In this document: piece after piece, positions 1 to 13,061 of the stretch
How the letters are laid out: each line of letters starts with the position of its first letter
Numbering within the stretch: position 1 is the first letter of the stretch
The notes under the pieces: model-generated
Seen by the model: only the letters and a program-made list of their open reading frames with translations
What the model was told of the DNA's origin: nothing
Databases searched by the model: none
Translations under genes and position numbers: made by a program
Source: Sinonovacula constricta
Lineage: Eukaryota; Mollusca; Bivalvia; Cardiida; Solecurtidae
Assembly: GCA_007844125.1 (NCBI GenBank)
Contig: CM017568.1
Coordinates: forward strand, 9,047,573-9,111,572
DNA length: 64,000 nt
Reading direction: 5' to 3'

Positions 1-2408
1 TTGACATGTATTGTTGGAGTTTGTTGTTAAATTGAGCCATTGTTGTCATTTTAATTGCAATAATTTTACGTGAATTTTAAAAATATCATACATTTTATCT
101 AGACATTGTCCATGATTATGACGAAAGAGACGTTGCATAGAAGACATTGTGTCTTATATTCTTTGAAACTTCTTTGAAACTATCATACAAATCAACGATT
201 AGAAAGCAAATCTTATGCAAACTTTATTGGTATCGGGTATCGATTTCTAATTTTTATGACGTATGTTTACGTGTTTATAAACCATCTTAAACAAAGAAAC
301 AGAGAAATAATATCCTTATATAGTCACAAGGAGGATACTTTTGTACGAAATAATTAGTTTATAATATTTATAGAAAAGCTTTTGAACATAAAGTACCATT
401 TAAATCATACTTATTATAACATGTTGGTGTTTTCATTCAATCACAAGCTATTAATTTGGCAATCTGTTATACAAAACAAATACCAGTGCATATATTTATG
501 GCCGTTATCGCAGGTTATGTTACACTTATCATTCACCTTTTGTCATTTTGATATGTTCTTGTGACGTTTACCTCAAGTGGTCTCAGACAGAAAAAAGTAA
601 AAGTACATGTTCTTTTATCCTAATTAGATCAACGATTCACATTGTGCTGTACATTGATTGAATAAACAGGTTAATGTAAACAAACATGGCCATTTGAAAA
701 CATTTGAAAACAGTCTATCACACATTACTGACAAACTGTCACAAATAATGTGAGTTAACCATTTTTCAAATTAATTGAAAACAACTGTTAAGTTACAGTG
801 TTTTTAGATGCTCATTACATTTTAGTAGTGTTGTGATTCTGTTCTTTGTGTAAAAATGTGAATTTACAAGTTGATATAAAAAAATAAACATAACCTGTCG
901 TTTAGAAAGAGTCCATTTTACATTACTGGTTAATTGTTACCAATAGTGCGAACTTATGAAAATATTTTAAACAGTTGTTTCGTCGAACCGTATTCAGCGT
1001 ATGTGCATTACATATCTATAGTGTTGAGAGTATGTGTTCAATTGTTGTTATAAACACTTGTCGTTACTTCTGGAAGTATTGGCGTCATCTGTTAAAGACT
1101 TCCGATCTTCGGAGGCTTCTCCAGGAAGTGTCTGCAGTAAGAATCAGTTCAAGATGTGTCCATATTTGGGTTCCAGCTTCTCTACTCTCTGTTTAGTCAA
1201 TACACCGTGACACTGTCTCGTTCCGCTGCATTTCCTTTCTCTTCTTATGTCTGATTTTTTTTTATTCCAGTTACACCCATGGCAGCAATCAATTTCCAAA
1301 ATGTCTTTGGAAATATGTTTTTATTTACTTCCACAGTAAAAGTCATCAACATCCATCGTGTTCACGAAAACGCCCAAAGGGTCAGCGTGCTAGATCATTA
1401 TGCAATTTATATGTAACATGTAAAATAGACATTTTATCATACTCAAGTATTAAAATTACTTTTTTTATTTTACCCGTTTATTTTTATCGTACTATTAATC
1501 TGATTTAGTTTAGAGTATATAGCTGACTGATATTTAGTGTTGGGGATCTACCAGTGAACCTGTGGTGTGTCGATGGATCTACACAATCATTTGTTTTGGA
1601 CTCCTGCGGTTTTACTGCTGACCGCCGCTATAATTGCATAATTCCATCGCTTTGACGATATTGAAGACTACATGATAAAACTTAAACCAATTTTTTATAA
1701 AAGCAAAAAATAGCATCGTCCTTAGTTGTCTGTTTTGAAAGTGGAAATATGTCACGTAGTGTATCAAGTGCACTTCGGTAATATTGCCTTGTAATGAAGG
1801 CCTCGCATGCAAATATTTAATGGTAGTTGAATTAAAATTACAATCAACCGTCTGCTATAAAAATATGTCTTCGGTAACAGTTTATTTTACCCTAACCGCA
1901 CGGGCATTGGTTCTGTCTGAGCCATCGACATTAATTTAAAACATTTATTTTGCTTGAGGACGAAATCTAGTACATATACATAATTACCCACTCAACATAC
2001 ATGTTCTTTGTATTGCTTATTTTTCTAAGGTTTATTATCTACAGAGATACAAATATATATCAAAATCACCCAGTCGACCGACTTTCTGTTGCATGAGGAA
2101 TACACGTTAAGAATTTGTTGTCCATTCGAGCTCTTCATGAGATATGGCACTCAAATTGTATGGAAAGTAAATAAAACGCACTTGGCTAAACACACTGCAA
2201 TGTAAAATAACGTGTCTGAATTAAATACGATAAATTAAACACGATAAGTATAGATGACTTTTATCTATCAGGTTGGATAAAAAAGAGCTCGTCACAATTA
2301 AGCATAAGTGGATGTTGCAGAGAACTACACGATAAACACGTCATATAAAATAAAGCTATTCAGTTTTTATCTAACTGAGCTTATTTGTGCATAGTTTATT
2401 AGTGTAGT
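1..2408. other. AT-rich stretch, nothing recognised
   Basis: Only short ORFs under 75 codons occur here, with no recognisable domain, splice pattern or repeat structure. I see no support for a gene. Confidence 0.6.
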
Positions 2409-2499
2409 TTATATCACGTGGCGTATATCCCAGCATACCTTATTTGACGCAAGACAAGATCGCAATCGGAATATCTCGGATAATTCTTGAATCATCTCT

Positions 2500-2640
2500 C
2501 GGATATATCTAGGTAGTCGAATCACCTCGGCCATTTCACTTAATGGGACTACTTTTGAGACAGACGTCAAAACAAAGATGGCAGCTGGGTGACAGGTCAC
2601 TACAGTACGATTCCTGTAAAACTTCAATTTGTGGCGGCTT
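2500..2640. promoter_or_regulatory. weak promoter-like patch
   Basis: A short patch less AT-rich than its surroundings contains a CRE-like GACGTC next to AAAGATGGCAGC, which resembles a YY1 site of the kind found at some animal promoters. No first exon with a convincing donor follows on either strand, so this is only a weak suggestion. A chance match is quite possible. Confidence 0.15.
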
Positions 2641-2933
2641 CAAATTTAAATTATCCAATTTTAATTTAACCAGCGCAGCAGACACTAAGCTGTCAAACGA
2701 TGTGTTTGTTTGTGTTTAATGCGAACTACATTTTAGGCATCTTCATCTTCCGACTTCCGGCGAACAAAACGATCGTAATTTCAGTAAGTATCATTGCACC
2801 AGATACATTCGAGGGATGCTTGTCCCAAGGACGGAATTATCCGAGGAGTTCCGATTGTACAAGATCGTTGTGTTTCAATTGGTTACACCAGTTTCATTCC
2901 GAAAATTAAAATTAAACCTTAAATGACACCATT

Positions 2934-2940
2934 TATATAC

Positions 2941-3036
<96 letters not shown>

Positions 3037-3049
3037 TTATTTATATATA
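2934..3049. repeat. (TA)n microsatellite
   Basis: About 100 bp of nearly pure TA dinucleotide with one TGTA interruption near the left edge, ending in a short TTTA run. It lies directly beside a Harbinger-derived fragment. Confidence 0.97.
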
Positions 3050-3134
3050 AGTACAAATTTTATTGTATAACACATTAGTTTTGCTAAATATTGCATAATA
3101 TAATTATTTATAAATATGTTAAATTAAGTCTTGA

Positions 3135-3290
3135 TCTAAAGATTTAGACCGTTTTTCCATGTGCGCGTGATCCGTGTCCGTCCTCCGTATCCTTGACCGT
3201 TTCCGTGACCGTATGCGCAAGGGGCTTTTCCATGTGTACGTATACGTAATACGCAAATGTGTGATATTCCTTCTTTTCGTGGTCAGCGTT
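3135..3290 (+). repeat. subterminal repeat zone of a Harbinger-type element
   Basis: This GC-richer stretch is full of CCGT/CCGTG words and contains two copies of a TTTTCCATGTG motif (near 3151 and 3227), each followed by a CGT-rich tract. Short repeated words beside the transposase start are typical of PIF/Harbinger subterminal regions, and the intact element at 32.8 kb has a similar GC-rich zone. I could not find the opposite end, so the element's limits are unknown. Confidence 0.45.
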
Positions 3291-3299
3291 TGAAAAGAT

Positions 3300-3551
3300 A
3301 TGATGTCTCTCAACTTAAAGCTACTCGAGTATGACCATCTTCTTACATTGGGAGCGATGAACATTTGCAGGAAAAGGAAAGAACGGGCACATCGCTGGTG
3401 GGTCAGATCAATCCTCAAAAATCGCTTGCAGTATGGGACATACCATCTTCTGGTGAAAGAACTTGAACTTTGTGATGAGGAATTTCCTATGTACTTTAGA
3501 CTGACCAAGCATCAGATTAGATTTGTGCTAAGTTTGACTGCAAGTGTTTAA
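3300..3551 (+). pseudogene. PIF/Harbinger transposase, N-terminal fragment
   Basis: An 83-codon ORF holds the N-terminal signature of HARBI1-like PIF/Harbinger transposases. A basic stretch (RKRKERAHR) is followed by RWWVRSILKNRLQYGTYH, then LVKELELCDEEFPMYFRLTK and an Ile/Phe/Val-rich helix. In the family this segment precedes the catalytic DDE nuclease domain of a roughly 350-400 residue protein. Here the frame stops after LSLTASV and no DDE motif follows within the next kilobase on either strand. The piece is either an exon of a broken copy or a truncation. The family call rests on the WWV(R/H).IL..R...G.YH..V.EL pattern, recalled rather than searched. Confidence 0.7.
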
Positions 3552-4976
3552 ACCCAGAAATCTTAATTTTTCACAAGTTTCTCTTGACGGATATCGATGA
3601 GTTTGAGTCCGGGACTGGCTGCACATTTTTCTCTCTATGTTACATTTGTAGCAAGATCAACCAGTTCGTTGATTCACTTAATAAATTGTTTATTGTGTCA
3701 CTTTAAAAGGCTTAACCATGCTTGTGACCTGAAATACAAATTGTAAATACATTAAATAAAAGTTGATATAATAATAATATATTTATTAGGTTATGAAAGT
3801 ACAGTCTAATGGCCAAATTGCATAAAAGAATCATACAATAAACATAAGAAATATACACGTGGAGTTTAAATATGAATAATTTCATTTAATAGTGTTGAAT
3901 ACATTATCGAAACACATTGAAAATACATTAAATTTACAATAATTACAAAATACACATTTCTTTTTCACACTCACCAGTATAAGGTACTAACACTCATTTA
4001 TTGTGATGAAATGGCAGACAACTGCTACAGATGACTTCTGAAAGCGCCAAGTGTAACTGTACAATAAAGATGAGGATGCGAAGAAAATGCAGGTGCACTG
4101 AATCATAATCGGCGTTTACAAATGCAATTCAAACATTCAGAACAGAATGAGCAATGGATAATTAGCATTGAACCAATTCGACATAAACATCAATTGACGG
4201 TATTCAATTCATGACTGCGATTTGAACAATGTAAGAATAAATATTGATGAAAACGTACATAATACATATTACAATAATCTGCCAGTAGTTTCTTTCTTTC
4301 TCTCACCTGAACAGTTCTAATGTACTCTAAATTTACTTAAAAATACCCAAGTTATAGATATTCACCACATCCAATCTAATAGTTGAATCATAAAATCCTT
4401 AGCTGGTGCTTTAACAAACTTACCAATTACCATACTGGTATGTACTAGAACATACTGGAAGATTACTTCATCACATAGAAGACCATTTATCCATGCAATG
4501 CTTAAAATAACAAACCCTGGAAAGACATATTCACTAGAATCAAACAGCAATTATCTCTACAGATGAACTCTACCAATCTGTATGTTAAAGTCAATAGAGC
4601 ATAAAAACAATTAACTTCAACCCTGTGACATACTCTCCTGTCTTGTTAAATGACGTGTCATCATTCTCCATATATCATTTAAAGACATTAATATGTTTCT
4701 TGACCGAATAAGTCAATGAGCTGGCATGAATAAAATATCAACAAACCAACAATTCTAAGCAACTTCTATACATTTATATGGACATGTATGCTAGTATACA
4801 GAACAATTAATTAAATGCATCTCTCCCGCTTAGGAAACTTTGTATCCTCACAAACTAATTACTCAAATTATGTACATCATAAACATAAAACATTATAAAA
4901 CTTTTTCCAAAACAAAATTTATTGAGGCTGGCATTTCATGATCTGACTTTTCCAAAAAATCTGTTATTGACATTCT
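3552..4976. other. AT-rich stretch, nothing recognised
   Basis: No domain, repeat or RNA signal was seen. It lies between the Harbinger fragment and the end of the Gypsy relic and may include the Gypsy element's 3' untranslated region or LTR, but no paired LTR is visible. Confidence 0.5.
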
Positions 4977-6035
4977 TTAAACATAGTATTCTCTATATCT
5001 CTCTGGTCTTTTTATTGTAAATTTGGACCTTCGAAGGAAAGGCACAGGTCTTGCTATTTCTGCTCCAGTATTGCTATTAGTTTCGTTTTTTGTACTTTCA
5101 TTTTCTTATCCATCTACTTGTTCAGTTGTTTGTGTCTCTTTTACGGTTATCATAGTATTATCTTCCCTTTTCATTCAAACTTTCATTATAAAATTCTGTA
5201 TCATCTCTTTGTCTGAACCTCAGTACCTTCATTATTTTTCATATTCATATTCATATTGCTTGATTTTCCTCAGGATTTTGATCCTGTTTGTCTTCTACAC
5301 CTCTCTTCTCATCTTCCTCTCTTCATACTTCATCTTTTTTTATTGAAATCTGCGTTAATCTTCTTTAACTATTTTATATTATTTTCTTCTTTTTCCGTTC
5401 CTTTCGTATTCACCTTATGTTTATGTCTTACTGCTTTATCAGGTTCACGGGTGTCCCCATGGTTATATATTATATCAATATATTCATCGCCTAATTCCTC
5501 GATTGTGACGTCACATTTCTAAAGTTCTTATCCGGTTTCGTTATTACAATTTCTTCAGAACTTTCACTTTTCTTTCTATCTACATTCACTTTTCTTGGCT
5601 TCGGTACTGAGCATTTTTGGATTCCTTCTTCTTCATCTTTCTCCTCTTCACTGTTACTGATAGGCAGTAGATGATTCAAATGTAATGTTCTTATTACTCC
5701 ATCATCTGTCTTAAAAATTCCCGGTTTTACTCGGTTAATTATTTCATAATTTCTTTTTCAAATTTATTTGATAACGTGTAATTGTTTTTTCACATTTTTA
5801 GCCATTCAACCAGAAATACCGTTCTCTAAGTAAGGAAGGTGTTCTGTCATGTCCTGGATGGTCAATGTCATTGTGTAATCCTTGAAGAAAAACCTTGTTT
5901 CTTTATACAACTATTAAAACGAGTTGGTACATTGTGTTGTTTTCGCGTTTCCAAGTTCTGTACAGAACTCATGTAATCATTTTCAGAGTGTAGAGTTCTC
6001 TTCTCATCTGGAAGTCTTCTTTGGTAATACATCGA
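4977..6035 (-). pseudogene. Ty3/Gypsy retrotransposon pol, integrase and C-terminal tail remnant
   Basis: Read on the minus strand, the relic contains three parts in the right order. At 5877-5810 there is an H2C2 zinc-binding motif of integrase (H-x3-H-x3-H..., HPGHDRTPSLLRERYFW), which aligns with the GH.G..RT..L...RF.W pattern of Gypsy integrases. At about 5750-5665 there is a GPY/F-like C-terminal segment, YEIINRVKPGIF...DGVIRTLHLNHLLP. A long acidic, low-complexity tail then ends in LRRSKFTIKRPERYREY just before a TAA at 4979-4977, a typical ending for such polyproteins. The DDE catalytic core expected between the zinc motif and the GPY/F segment is missing, and the tail has frameshifts. 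Upstream RT and RNase H are not visible. This is a dead 3' fragment, and no LTR pair was found. Confidence 0.75.
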
Positions 6036-7087
6036 TGTTTTTCATGGTAATAATTATCCAAACTATACGCTTCAAATGCTAACATTAATAATGGTGTGTG
6101 TTTGAACTGGAAATTCATTATATTGTATAATTCTGACATACATAAAATGATTCATGACTGATTAATGCGTACAAATATCACTTACAGACAAAATAAAGGG
6201 CCAAAATGGTGAGCGAACTGCTATTAGAATTAGTGTTCCACTGACTTTGCATCATCTACTAGGCCGAGATATCCCCGTGCGAAGCCATCTGCGGCTCTGG
6301 ACCAGGTTATGTGATAACACAGGTCAATCGTATCATCTCTGCACCTCAGTCTTAACCTACCGCTCGCTTTCGGAGAGGATCGGCGCACTTTTTAGAGTCA
6401 GATCAAAGGGGCGTAATAGTTAGGAGGTAATTTCAAACTATGTTTATTTTGGTCGATTCTATGTATGAGCATTTGTTTTACACCTAGCTTAAATTAAAAT
6501 GCAAAATTGTACAGAAAATATTGAATTTGTAATAAAATGGCTTCTATTATCAGATGTTAGAAATTCTGGTCTTTGTTTTGTCCTTATGCATAATCTATAT
6601 TTCAAAAGAGGTGTTCATTTGCAGCTGAGTGCCTGCCTGCTTTCCAATTCCATTGCGTTGTACATTTGATTTACTGTGGAACAATTTTGACCATTGTCTG
6701 CACAGCTGTAATCGCGTACATGGGCAAACGTACACCATCCACACAGCAAATTTATAAAATTATTAAGACATATCTTGTCCAAAAAGCAGAGATATTGTTT
6801 GCTTGTAAGCTGTCAAACATCCGACACGTAATTAAAACAGATTAGTTGTGTTTCTATTTCTAATGAAGAAAGAGCACAGAAAACATCCGTATTGGAATAT
6901 CTTGGTAATCACAATATCAATTGCAATATACAGGATACACATTTCGGAAGATTGTTAAGTCTCTTAAAAGATGGTCCTCCCAACCGATATAAATGTTTCT
7001 TGATGGATATATATCGATGAGGCTTTTCCATCTTGTTGCGAAGACATATTTCTTAAAGTTCTAGTTCTTGATGGTAGTTTTAAACAT
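6036..7087. other. no gene seen; GC-richer patch at 6.24-6.42 kb
   Basis: Mostly AT-rich sequence. The 6,240-6,420 part is clearly GC-richer than its flanks and may be a fragment of an unidentified repeat. It has no ORF or tRNA-like boxes that I can support. Confidence 0.4.
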
Positions 7088-7135
7088 CGTTAGACTTCAA
7101 GGCCGATGAAACGTTAGACTTCAAGGCCGATGAAA
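7088..7135 (+). repeat. 24-bp perfect tandem duplication
   Basis: Two exact adjacent copies of a 24-bp unit beginning CGTTAGACTTC and ending GATGAAA (7088-7111 and 7112-7135). A third partial match (CGCTCGG...) follows. Confidence 0.95.
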
Positions 7136-8130
7136 CGCTCGGCTTCTAAACTATCAAAGGTTATCTTTATAATTAAGCTCTATAGGTTGCTATTTATTAA
7201 AACGTCACTTTTCTGACGAAGTTAACATTAAGCTGTCTAGTACTAAATAATTATGTTTTGTATTGTATTGATTAATGTTAGACTAGTAATATTATTGTCA
7301 TTGCCGTTTGATGTTTGATTTAGGTATTCATGTTGTTTTATAAACTGATGAGATTATATTGCTACATGAACTGCTCATCCCTGTTTGTGGTATACATGAT
7401 CATATAATTTGATTGGATAGTTTTAGCTCGTTAGTTTGCCAAATACAACCAAAAACACATTTCGAGTCCTTTTACTGATATCTCAATTTTTGCAGTAGTT
7501 GTTATGTATATATGTTCTTGTATCGATGAAGGTTCTGCAATTGTGGAGTTTCCTGTACAAAGTTAACTAACTCTTTCGACCAGGTTCATGAAGCTGTACA
7601 AGTAGATTGTTTATGAAAGGTAATCAGATCCAGGTAGATAAATTAGAGACAGATAGATGTGTGTGAAATGGATGTGAAATTATACCCTTTGTTATACTAC
7701 TTTGCTTTGTCCATCTATGTAGCTGTTGATATGCATCCGCAGTGCTTTCCACATTCATGTAATTTGATATGTATGGCACAGTGCAGAACATTGACATATG
7801 CACCAGCTGTGTCTAATATTAATATAATCAAAGTGGTCGCCTTTATAATGAGAAAATGTATCTTTTAGTTTAAGCGATATGTGTTGTTTTTGTGATACTG
7901 TTTGTGATCTAAAACTGCACAAGGAACAATAGAGGGGGGAGAGAGCTACAAGTCTTTTTGGGAAAAGATGTGTTGCATAATGTTTTTAAGTACCCACTTT
8001 GTCGTCGTGAGTGAAGCTTTTTAAGAGGGTCTCATTGTCGGCATTAGAGTTGTAAATTTCAAAAAAACTTTTAAGAGGCTTTCCTGGCGTAGGAATTGGC
8101 ACTCATATGTATGTGATTTTTCTCAATCAT
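7136..8130. other. no gene seen
   Basis: Only a 69-codon ORF without recognisable features (7659-7868) and AT-rich sequence. Confidence 0.5.
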
Positions 8131-8165
8131 AAAGGAATAGCCGGACGTCGCTATAATGAACATAA
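8131..8165 (+). repeat. short SINE-core-like segment
   Basis: The text AATAGCCGGACGTCGCTATA is nearly identical to a stretch on the minus strand of the tRNA-type SINE at 55.5 kb (AATAGCCGGACGGCGATATA). This suggests a fragment of a shared SINE central domain. No tRNA-like head is visible next to it. Confidence 0.35.
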
Positions 8166-9534
8166 TTGGCCGCTCCGTTGTATTTAAGAAGCAAAATAAA
8201 CTTAAATGGGCGTTCTTATACCAAATATGCAGCCCTTTGTATATTCAGAGCCTTTACGATTATCGAAAGTGTTTCTACAGGTATTCATGTAAAGCCTCAC
8301 CTCCTCAATTAATCAAGTATTCATCAGCTACTTTCAGTTTTAAGGTGGAATTTCAATATACTCTGCCCTTTGTTAGGCCATGTTAAACACGTTATTAAAT
8401 GTATCAAACGCTGACTACAACAATATGCAAAGATATAAATGGTTATTATCTTAAAATTCAATGCCATTATAGAGAAAATATTGACAAAGCTTGGTTATAA
8501 TGTAATTAAATCTCTAATAAAACATGAAATCTAACAACCAATTTGCTGCTATACTTGCCCCTTACTTGCTTGTTAACATTGTATATGTGCGTGCATATTT
8601 GAAAAGCTTACGTGTTCATCATGTATTTAACCACCCTTTCTTATTGATATTACAAATGTATTTTATTATCTTGAATATTAAAAAACGTCCTTTGTTTACG
8701 CTTTGTTTTTATGATAAACCTTACTGTGCCATGTAACAAGGTTATACCTGGTTGGAAGCTAAGTGTTGGTTTTATGTTACCAAAATCACACGAGGTGGCA
8801 TCTTTTAAGTAAAGAGTGTGCCTATACAATAAGGACACGTTTTGCAAAAAAACACAAAAAAAACACAACAGCAACCTAAAACCACACCAACACACACACG
8901 AAAAAACAACAAAACAACAAAAGCAAAGTCAATAAACGAAAGGTTCCGAAAAATGTCAGAGTCTCGAAAAAGGATGACCGCTAGAATGGGTGAGGTCATT
9001 CAGTTTCATTCAATTACCTATACACATGTACAAATATGGTATTGCATAAAAATCTTTGAGGCATGGTATGTATAACAACACACATGAGCAATAACAATAG
9101 TTTTTGTCTTAAAAAACAACATTACTATAAGTGCGAATCCTCCTATTTAATGTGCACCTACACGTATGTGAATGCAATTGAGCAACAGAGTATTTCTATT
9201 GCTATGTTGGCTTCGAGTACACTGAATATATACATATATACAAATTGTTAATTGCACATGTTAAATCATCTAGGAATCCTGCAAAATCCTGCCGCCTCAA
9301 CCCTATATAAATTATTGTTTGTTACAGCTAGTCTTACAATTACAGACTGTAAATCTTTGCATAAAACAGTGTTTTACAATTTTCGTGAAGTCAAATAAGG
9401 ATTCAAAGTGCAGTTATTATCAGATTTACTGTTATAACTTGTAGTGAACATTTGATTATAAAGCAATCTGATCTCGTGATTTCGTGATTTATGGCGTTCC
9501 GACATGTTCTAGAATATCTTGTTTTGTTATACTA
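8166..9534. other. no gene seen
   Basis: Several overlapping short ORFs on both strands around 8.5-9.25 kb arise from A-rich and CA-rich sequence and show no domain. I regard them as chance. Confidence 0.5.
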
Positions 9535-9660
9535 AGTTTAAGCCAGGCAAACATTGATAAGAGATCAACGCCGAGGAAATCCGTACTCGAACCCGACTTA
9601 CGTTACTGAAATCATTATCTTATCCATTATATCAGTGTACTATTCTCCAGGCATGTCTGG
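9535..9660 (-). repeat. probable tRNA-derived SINE head
   Basis: On the minus strand a box B-like GGTTCGAGTAC (complement of 9583-9593) is preceded by a tRNA-like 5' portion containing TATAATGGATAAGATAATG, which resembles a box A with the usual spacing. The box B differs from consensus GGTTCGANTCC near its end and no clean cloverleaf forms, so a degenerate SINE is likelier than a tRNA gene. Confidence 0.4.
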
Positions 9661-10776
9661 ATCCTGATATTTTTAAGCAAGCCATTAAAAAGGAGAAATG
9701 CTGCATTTACAAAAGGAAATTGGCGTAAATTGAATGAAAGGCTACACTGCGGCGCAATATTATGTGATTAGAAACATCTAAGCCTAGTCGTTAGGAGGAT
9801 TTCCTTTTAGAATTACATTAGTGACGGGCTTTTTATTCAATACAATATGTGTTTGATAGAAAATGTCCTTTTAAATTTCAATATGCATAAGGTGAATAAT
9901 TTATTAATGTCTGGATTACACAAAGGATTTTTATGGTGTTAAAGGTTTTGTGAATCTGATGGGATTATAAACAAATTACAAAGTAGCCATGTGAAGCCAT
10001 TTGGGCATTATCCCAGACATATTTCCAATTGTTTTTGTTGTAACATTAGTCTATTAACCTTTACAAATGATTATCTTGCATTCGAAATAGAAGACTTTTA
10101 ACAACGATAGATTTCTGTCGCATACACGGAACAACAATTGTTTTCAACAGTTTATCCATTAAACTTGTATAGGTCACACGTAAATACTATTTTCCCAAAG
10201 AATATACGTATTTAAAATGGTATAAATAACAACGTTTTAGCGCGTCTGACTCAAACTACAATCATATTTGTTATGACAATTTGTAAATAGGATGTTTGAG
10301 TTTACTAGAAAGCACTTCATTTGGAAAACATTTGTAAAAAATGGATTTGAACTTACCCTCAAAGAGGTTGATAAAGTGAGATCAATATGTTTACCTCGCT
10401 TGTTATTATTATAGGCATGTTCCTTTGTACAACAGACAGACGTACATTGTACTTCCGGAAGTGAAAGAAATACAATTTATTCTGAAGCCTGCATTGCATA
10501 AAAAAACAACACAACTATGTCAAACATATCCTAAGGAATGAAATTGTACAACTTTATGATTGTGTTCATTAAATTTGTACAATAAAGATAATTTTTCATG
10601 TAATTTATTGACCTATCTAGCTTGCAAAGGTACATGTAAACAAATTTGACAAATGGTTTGGAGACCGTCTTCTACCCATCAGTAATACTTTTTTAAAAAA
10701 AGGACATATATAATTAAAATAATCTATAACATTTGTAAAGACATAGCATATAACCAAATCGTTGAAATTTTAAATT
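9661..10776. other. no gene seen
   Basis: AT-rich sequence without recognisable coding, RNA or repeat structure. Confidence 0.5.
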
Positions 10777-10830
10777 TTAACTTGTTTGCATAATCTGTTT
10801 TTGTATTGAATTTTTTGTTGTCAGTGTAAC

Positions 10831-11096
10831 CTGTTGTTTAAAATTCGTGAAAACTTCGTTGTTATTGTCATCCTCAGTTGAGAACCACCGATTTTCGGCT
10901 GTTTTCACCCTAAATCTGCAAGCGACCCGCTTTTTGCTTGATTTACAGTGGCGACCATACATCATTCTTCGTGAGGCTTTGTTGATCCATGGCATTTCCG
11001 TATCTTTTGATAGATATCTTTCTATTCTATTCACAGCTTGGACAGCAAACAATACAATGTCTTCTCTCGTGGAATGGGATTCTCTCGTACCAACTT
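10831..11096 (-). CDS. unassigned candidate internal exon
   Basis: A minus-strand frame open from 11112 to 10777 is preceded by a good 3' splice site (pyrimidine/AT-rich tract ending TTTTATTGTAG, exon from 11096). It could end at a CAG|GTTACA donor with the exon end at 10831. The predicted 88-residue piece is rich in charged residues (TREDIVLFAVQAVNRIERYL, then KSSKKRVACRFRVKT, then an acidic EDDNNNE run). I recognise no family. The overlapping plus-strand ORF (10847-11167) looks like a shadow. No neighbouring exon was identified, so this could still be a random open frame or part of an unknown element. Confidence 0.25.
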
Positions 11097-11363
11097 CTAC
11101 AATAAAATGCAAGGAATACCACCAATATTGCTCTAGGAGGTCAGGAGATCATATAATTAAAGAATAAGTTTAAGTATTGCCATAAAACAGGTCCTGTCAA
11201 AAGTATAATTACCATTTGTTATTGTGCTAACTGTGTATTCATTCCCTTAAGTACTACAGTTCAGTAGAGTGTTTTAGAGTGTTAGGACGGGCGTAGACCT
11301 AATATTGAAGGTCTTACTCTAACCAGAGAAGCGCTTGTGGTTCTCTCTAAATGTTGGTCTAAG

Positions 11364-11364
11364 T

Positions 11365-11418
<54 letters not shown>

Positions 11419-11540
11419 GTCATCATCATCATCATCAACAACAACAACATCATTGTCATCACCATTATCAGATGCATCATCATCGTCGTCGTTATCGTCA
11501 TCATCATCACCATCATCATAATCACCACCACCAACACCAT
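11364..11540. repeat. (CAT)n trinucleotide microsatellite
   Basis: About 65 bp of uninterrupted ATC/CAT repeats continue into an imperfect tract to 11.54 kb. All six frames stay open and give polyHis, polyIle, polyAsp and polyMet ORFs, which are artefacts of the repeat. Confidence 0.97.
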
Positions 11541-11837
11541 ATATGATTTTTAATTTGACAGTAAGTGTCACATGAGCTGTCTATGTATGATAAACATTAA
11601 GTCAGTGACCGATATAGTTAAATTAACTTATTTTTTATGAGGACTCATGGGTGATGTAGTTAATGATAAATCTTGGAAAAATGTTGGATTTGAATTTATA
11701 TTATTTACACTCGTGTATTGTTCTACCTTTGGATTATTTCATCTGTGCGTATCTACGAGGACATTCTACTGAACTCTTCAGGTTTATTCAACGTTGGATT
11801 ATTAATTGGACTATTAAAGGGACACCTCCTAAAGGGA

Positions 11838-12045
11838 CAAACTGTAAGCAAACATTTTTTTGCATTCACAAATTTTGTCTGATATATTTGATATTATTTT
11901 GTTACGCCATAGTTTTATTTGTTTATTAAAATAAAACATTATGGTACTAGTTTGTTGCTGGTTTGTTCTTTCTGGTAAGCCATTTCGTCGTTTAGTATAT
12001 GTGCCATTTTATAAATAAATCTTAAATAGCGACACCGGTCCTAAC
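11838..12045 (+). repeat. left arm of a 2.5-kb spaced inverted repeat
   Basis: This arm is the diverged reverse complement of 14305-14522. Shared blocks in order include TTGTCTGAT, TTACGCCATAG, AAAATAAAACATTAT, GTACTAGTTTGTTGCTGG, TTGTTCTTTCTG, TTTCGTCGTTTAGTA, GTGCCATTTTA and AGCGACACC. The arms agree at roughly three quarters of positions by eye. They could be the long terminal inverted repeats of an old DNA element or two oppositely inserted copies of one repeat. Confidence 0.75.
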
Positions 12046-13061
12046 AATGGACAAATTAACAAAGTAAGACTTAAGTTAAAAACACACAACTTAATTGTCA
12101 ATTTACTAATATACGCACAAAATGACTTTCGCCGATGTTGTTTTGTTTTTTTAATTTAGACAATTGGGAAAATATACAAAGTGTAAGTTTGAGTAGATAT
12201 ATCTGCAATATGTTCGTTGATCACAATAACGAAGTCATGGATAGATGTTTATGCTTACGTATGTTGATCCCCTTTTGTTTTGCCTTATCAAATACATAAA
12301 ATGTAGTATACAGTAATGAAGTTGTAATCTATTTTAAATTTCAATCGAACATATAATAAAAGATCCACTGACAATGCTTGGTTAAGTAAATACAGAAGAA
12401 GCTCTAGTAAAACTGGAATGTCATTGTCAGTTAACAATTAACATGTTAAAAAAACAATAATTTTAAAAGAGAACGCTAAGCATTATTTAAAAAAAAAACT
12501 TCCGTTCCAAGACAATTTGACAAATTTATTTTTGTCGCAAGGGGAAAAGAGGAAAAGTAAATAAAATGCATTTACAGAAGAAAATTTATGTGAATGAATG
12601 AAAGGCTGAATGCCGACGTTAAGATTATTTAAATAAGCCCCGCTAAGTACAGCGTGGACTTCCGACGTGCTTTACCAGCAACACGAGAATTTTATTTAAA
12701 GGCAAAATATGGTTGGTCGTTTTTGACTTACTGTAATATATAATAGAAAACAAACAAAGAAAAAGTATGACGCTCTGTGAAGTATTGCCAACTTGTTCCA
12801 GACGGTTTTCCTAAAATTGTTGTGCAGTTACTGGATTTACTTTCTCAGTGACTTTTATCTCGCAGCAAAATGAGAAGAGTAAGAAGAATTTAAACTTAAA
12901 TGTGTCAAATTGCATATTTAAGTTGTGGATCATCGACAGCCAAGCCATAAGAAAGGAAATTGACGTTGGTAAGAGAAGCGAAGTCATAGCAGGAAATGAC
13001 ACAACGTCCACAACCATTAAAGTTTTATTTAATAAATGTTGTGCATTGAATTTAGACACTT
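12046..13061. other. interior between inverted arms, no gene seen
   Basis: Only short opposing ORFs (12811-13063) with no recognised domain. If the two arms are element ends, this is the left half of that element's interior. Confidence 0.4.

Noticed and set aside
11319..11571. Four overlapping ORFs with polyHis, polyIle, polyAsp and polyMet
   Set aside because: They are readings of a CAT/ATC microsatellite in different frames, with no unique sequence of coding character.
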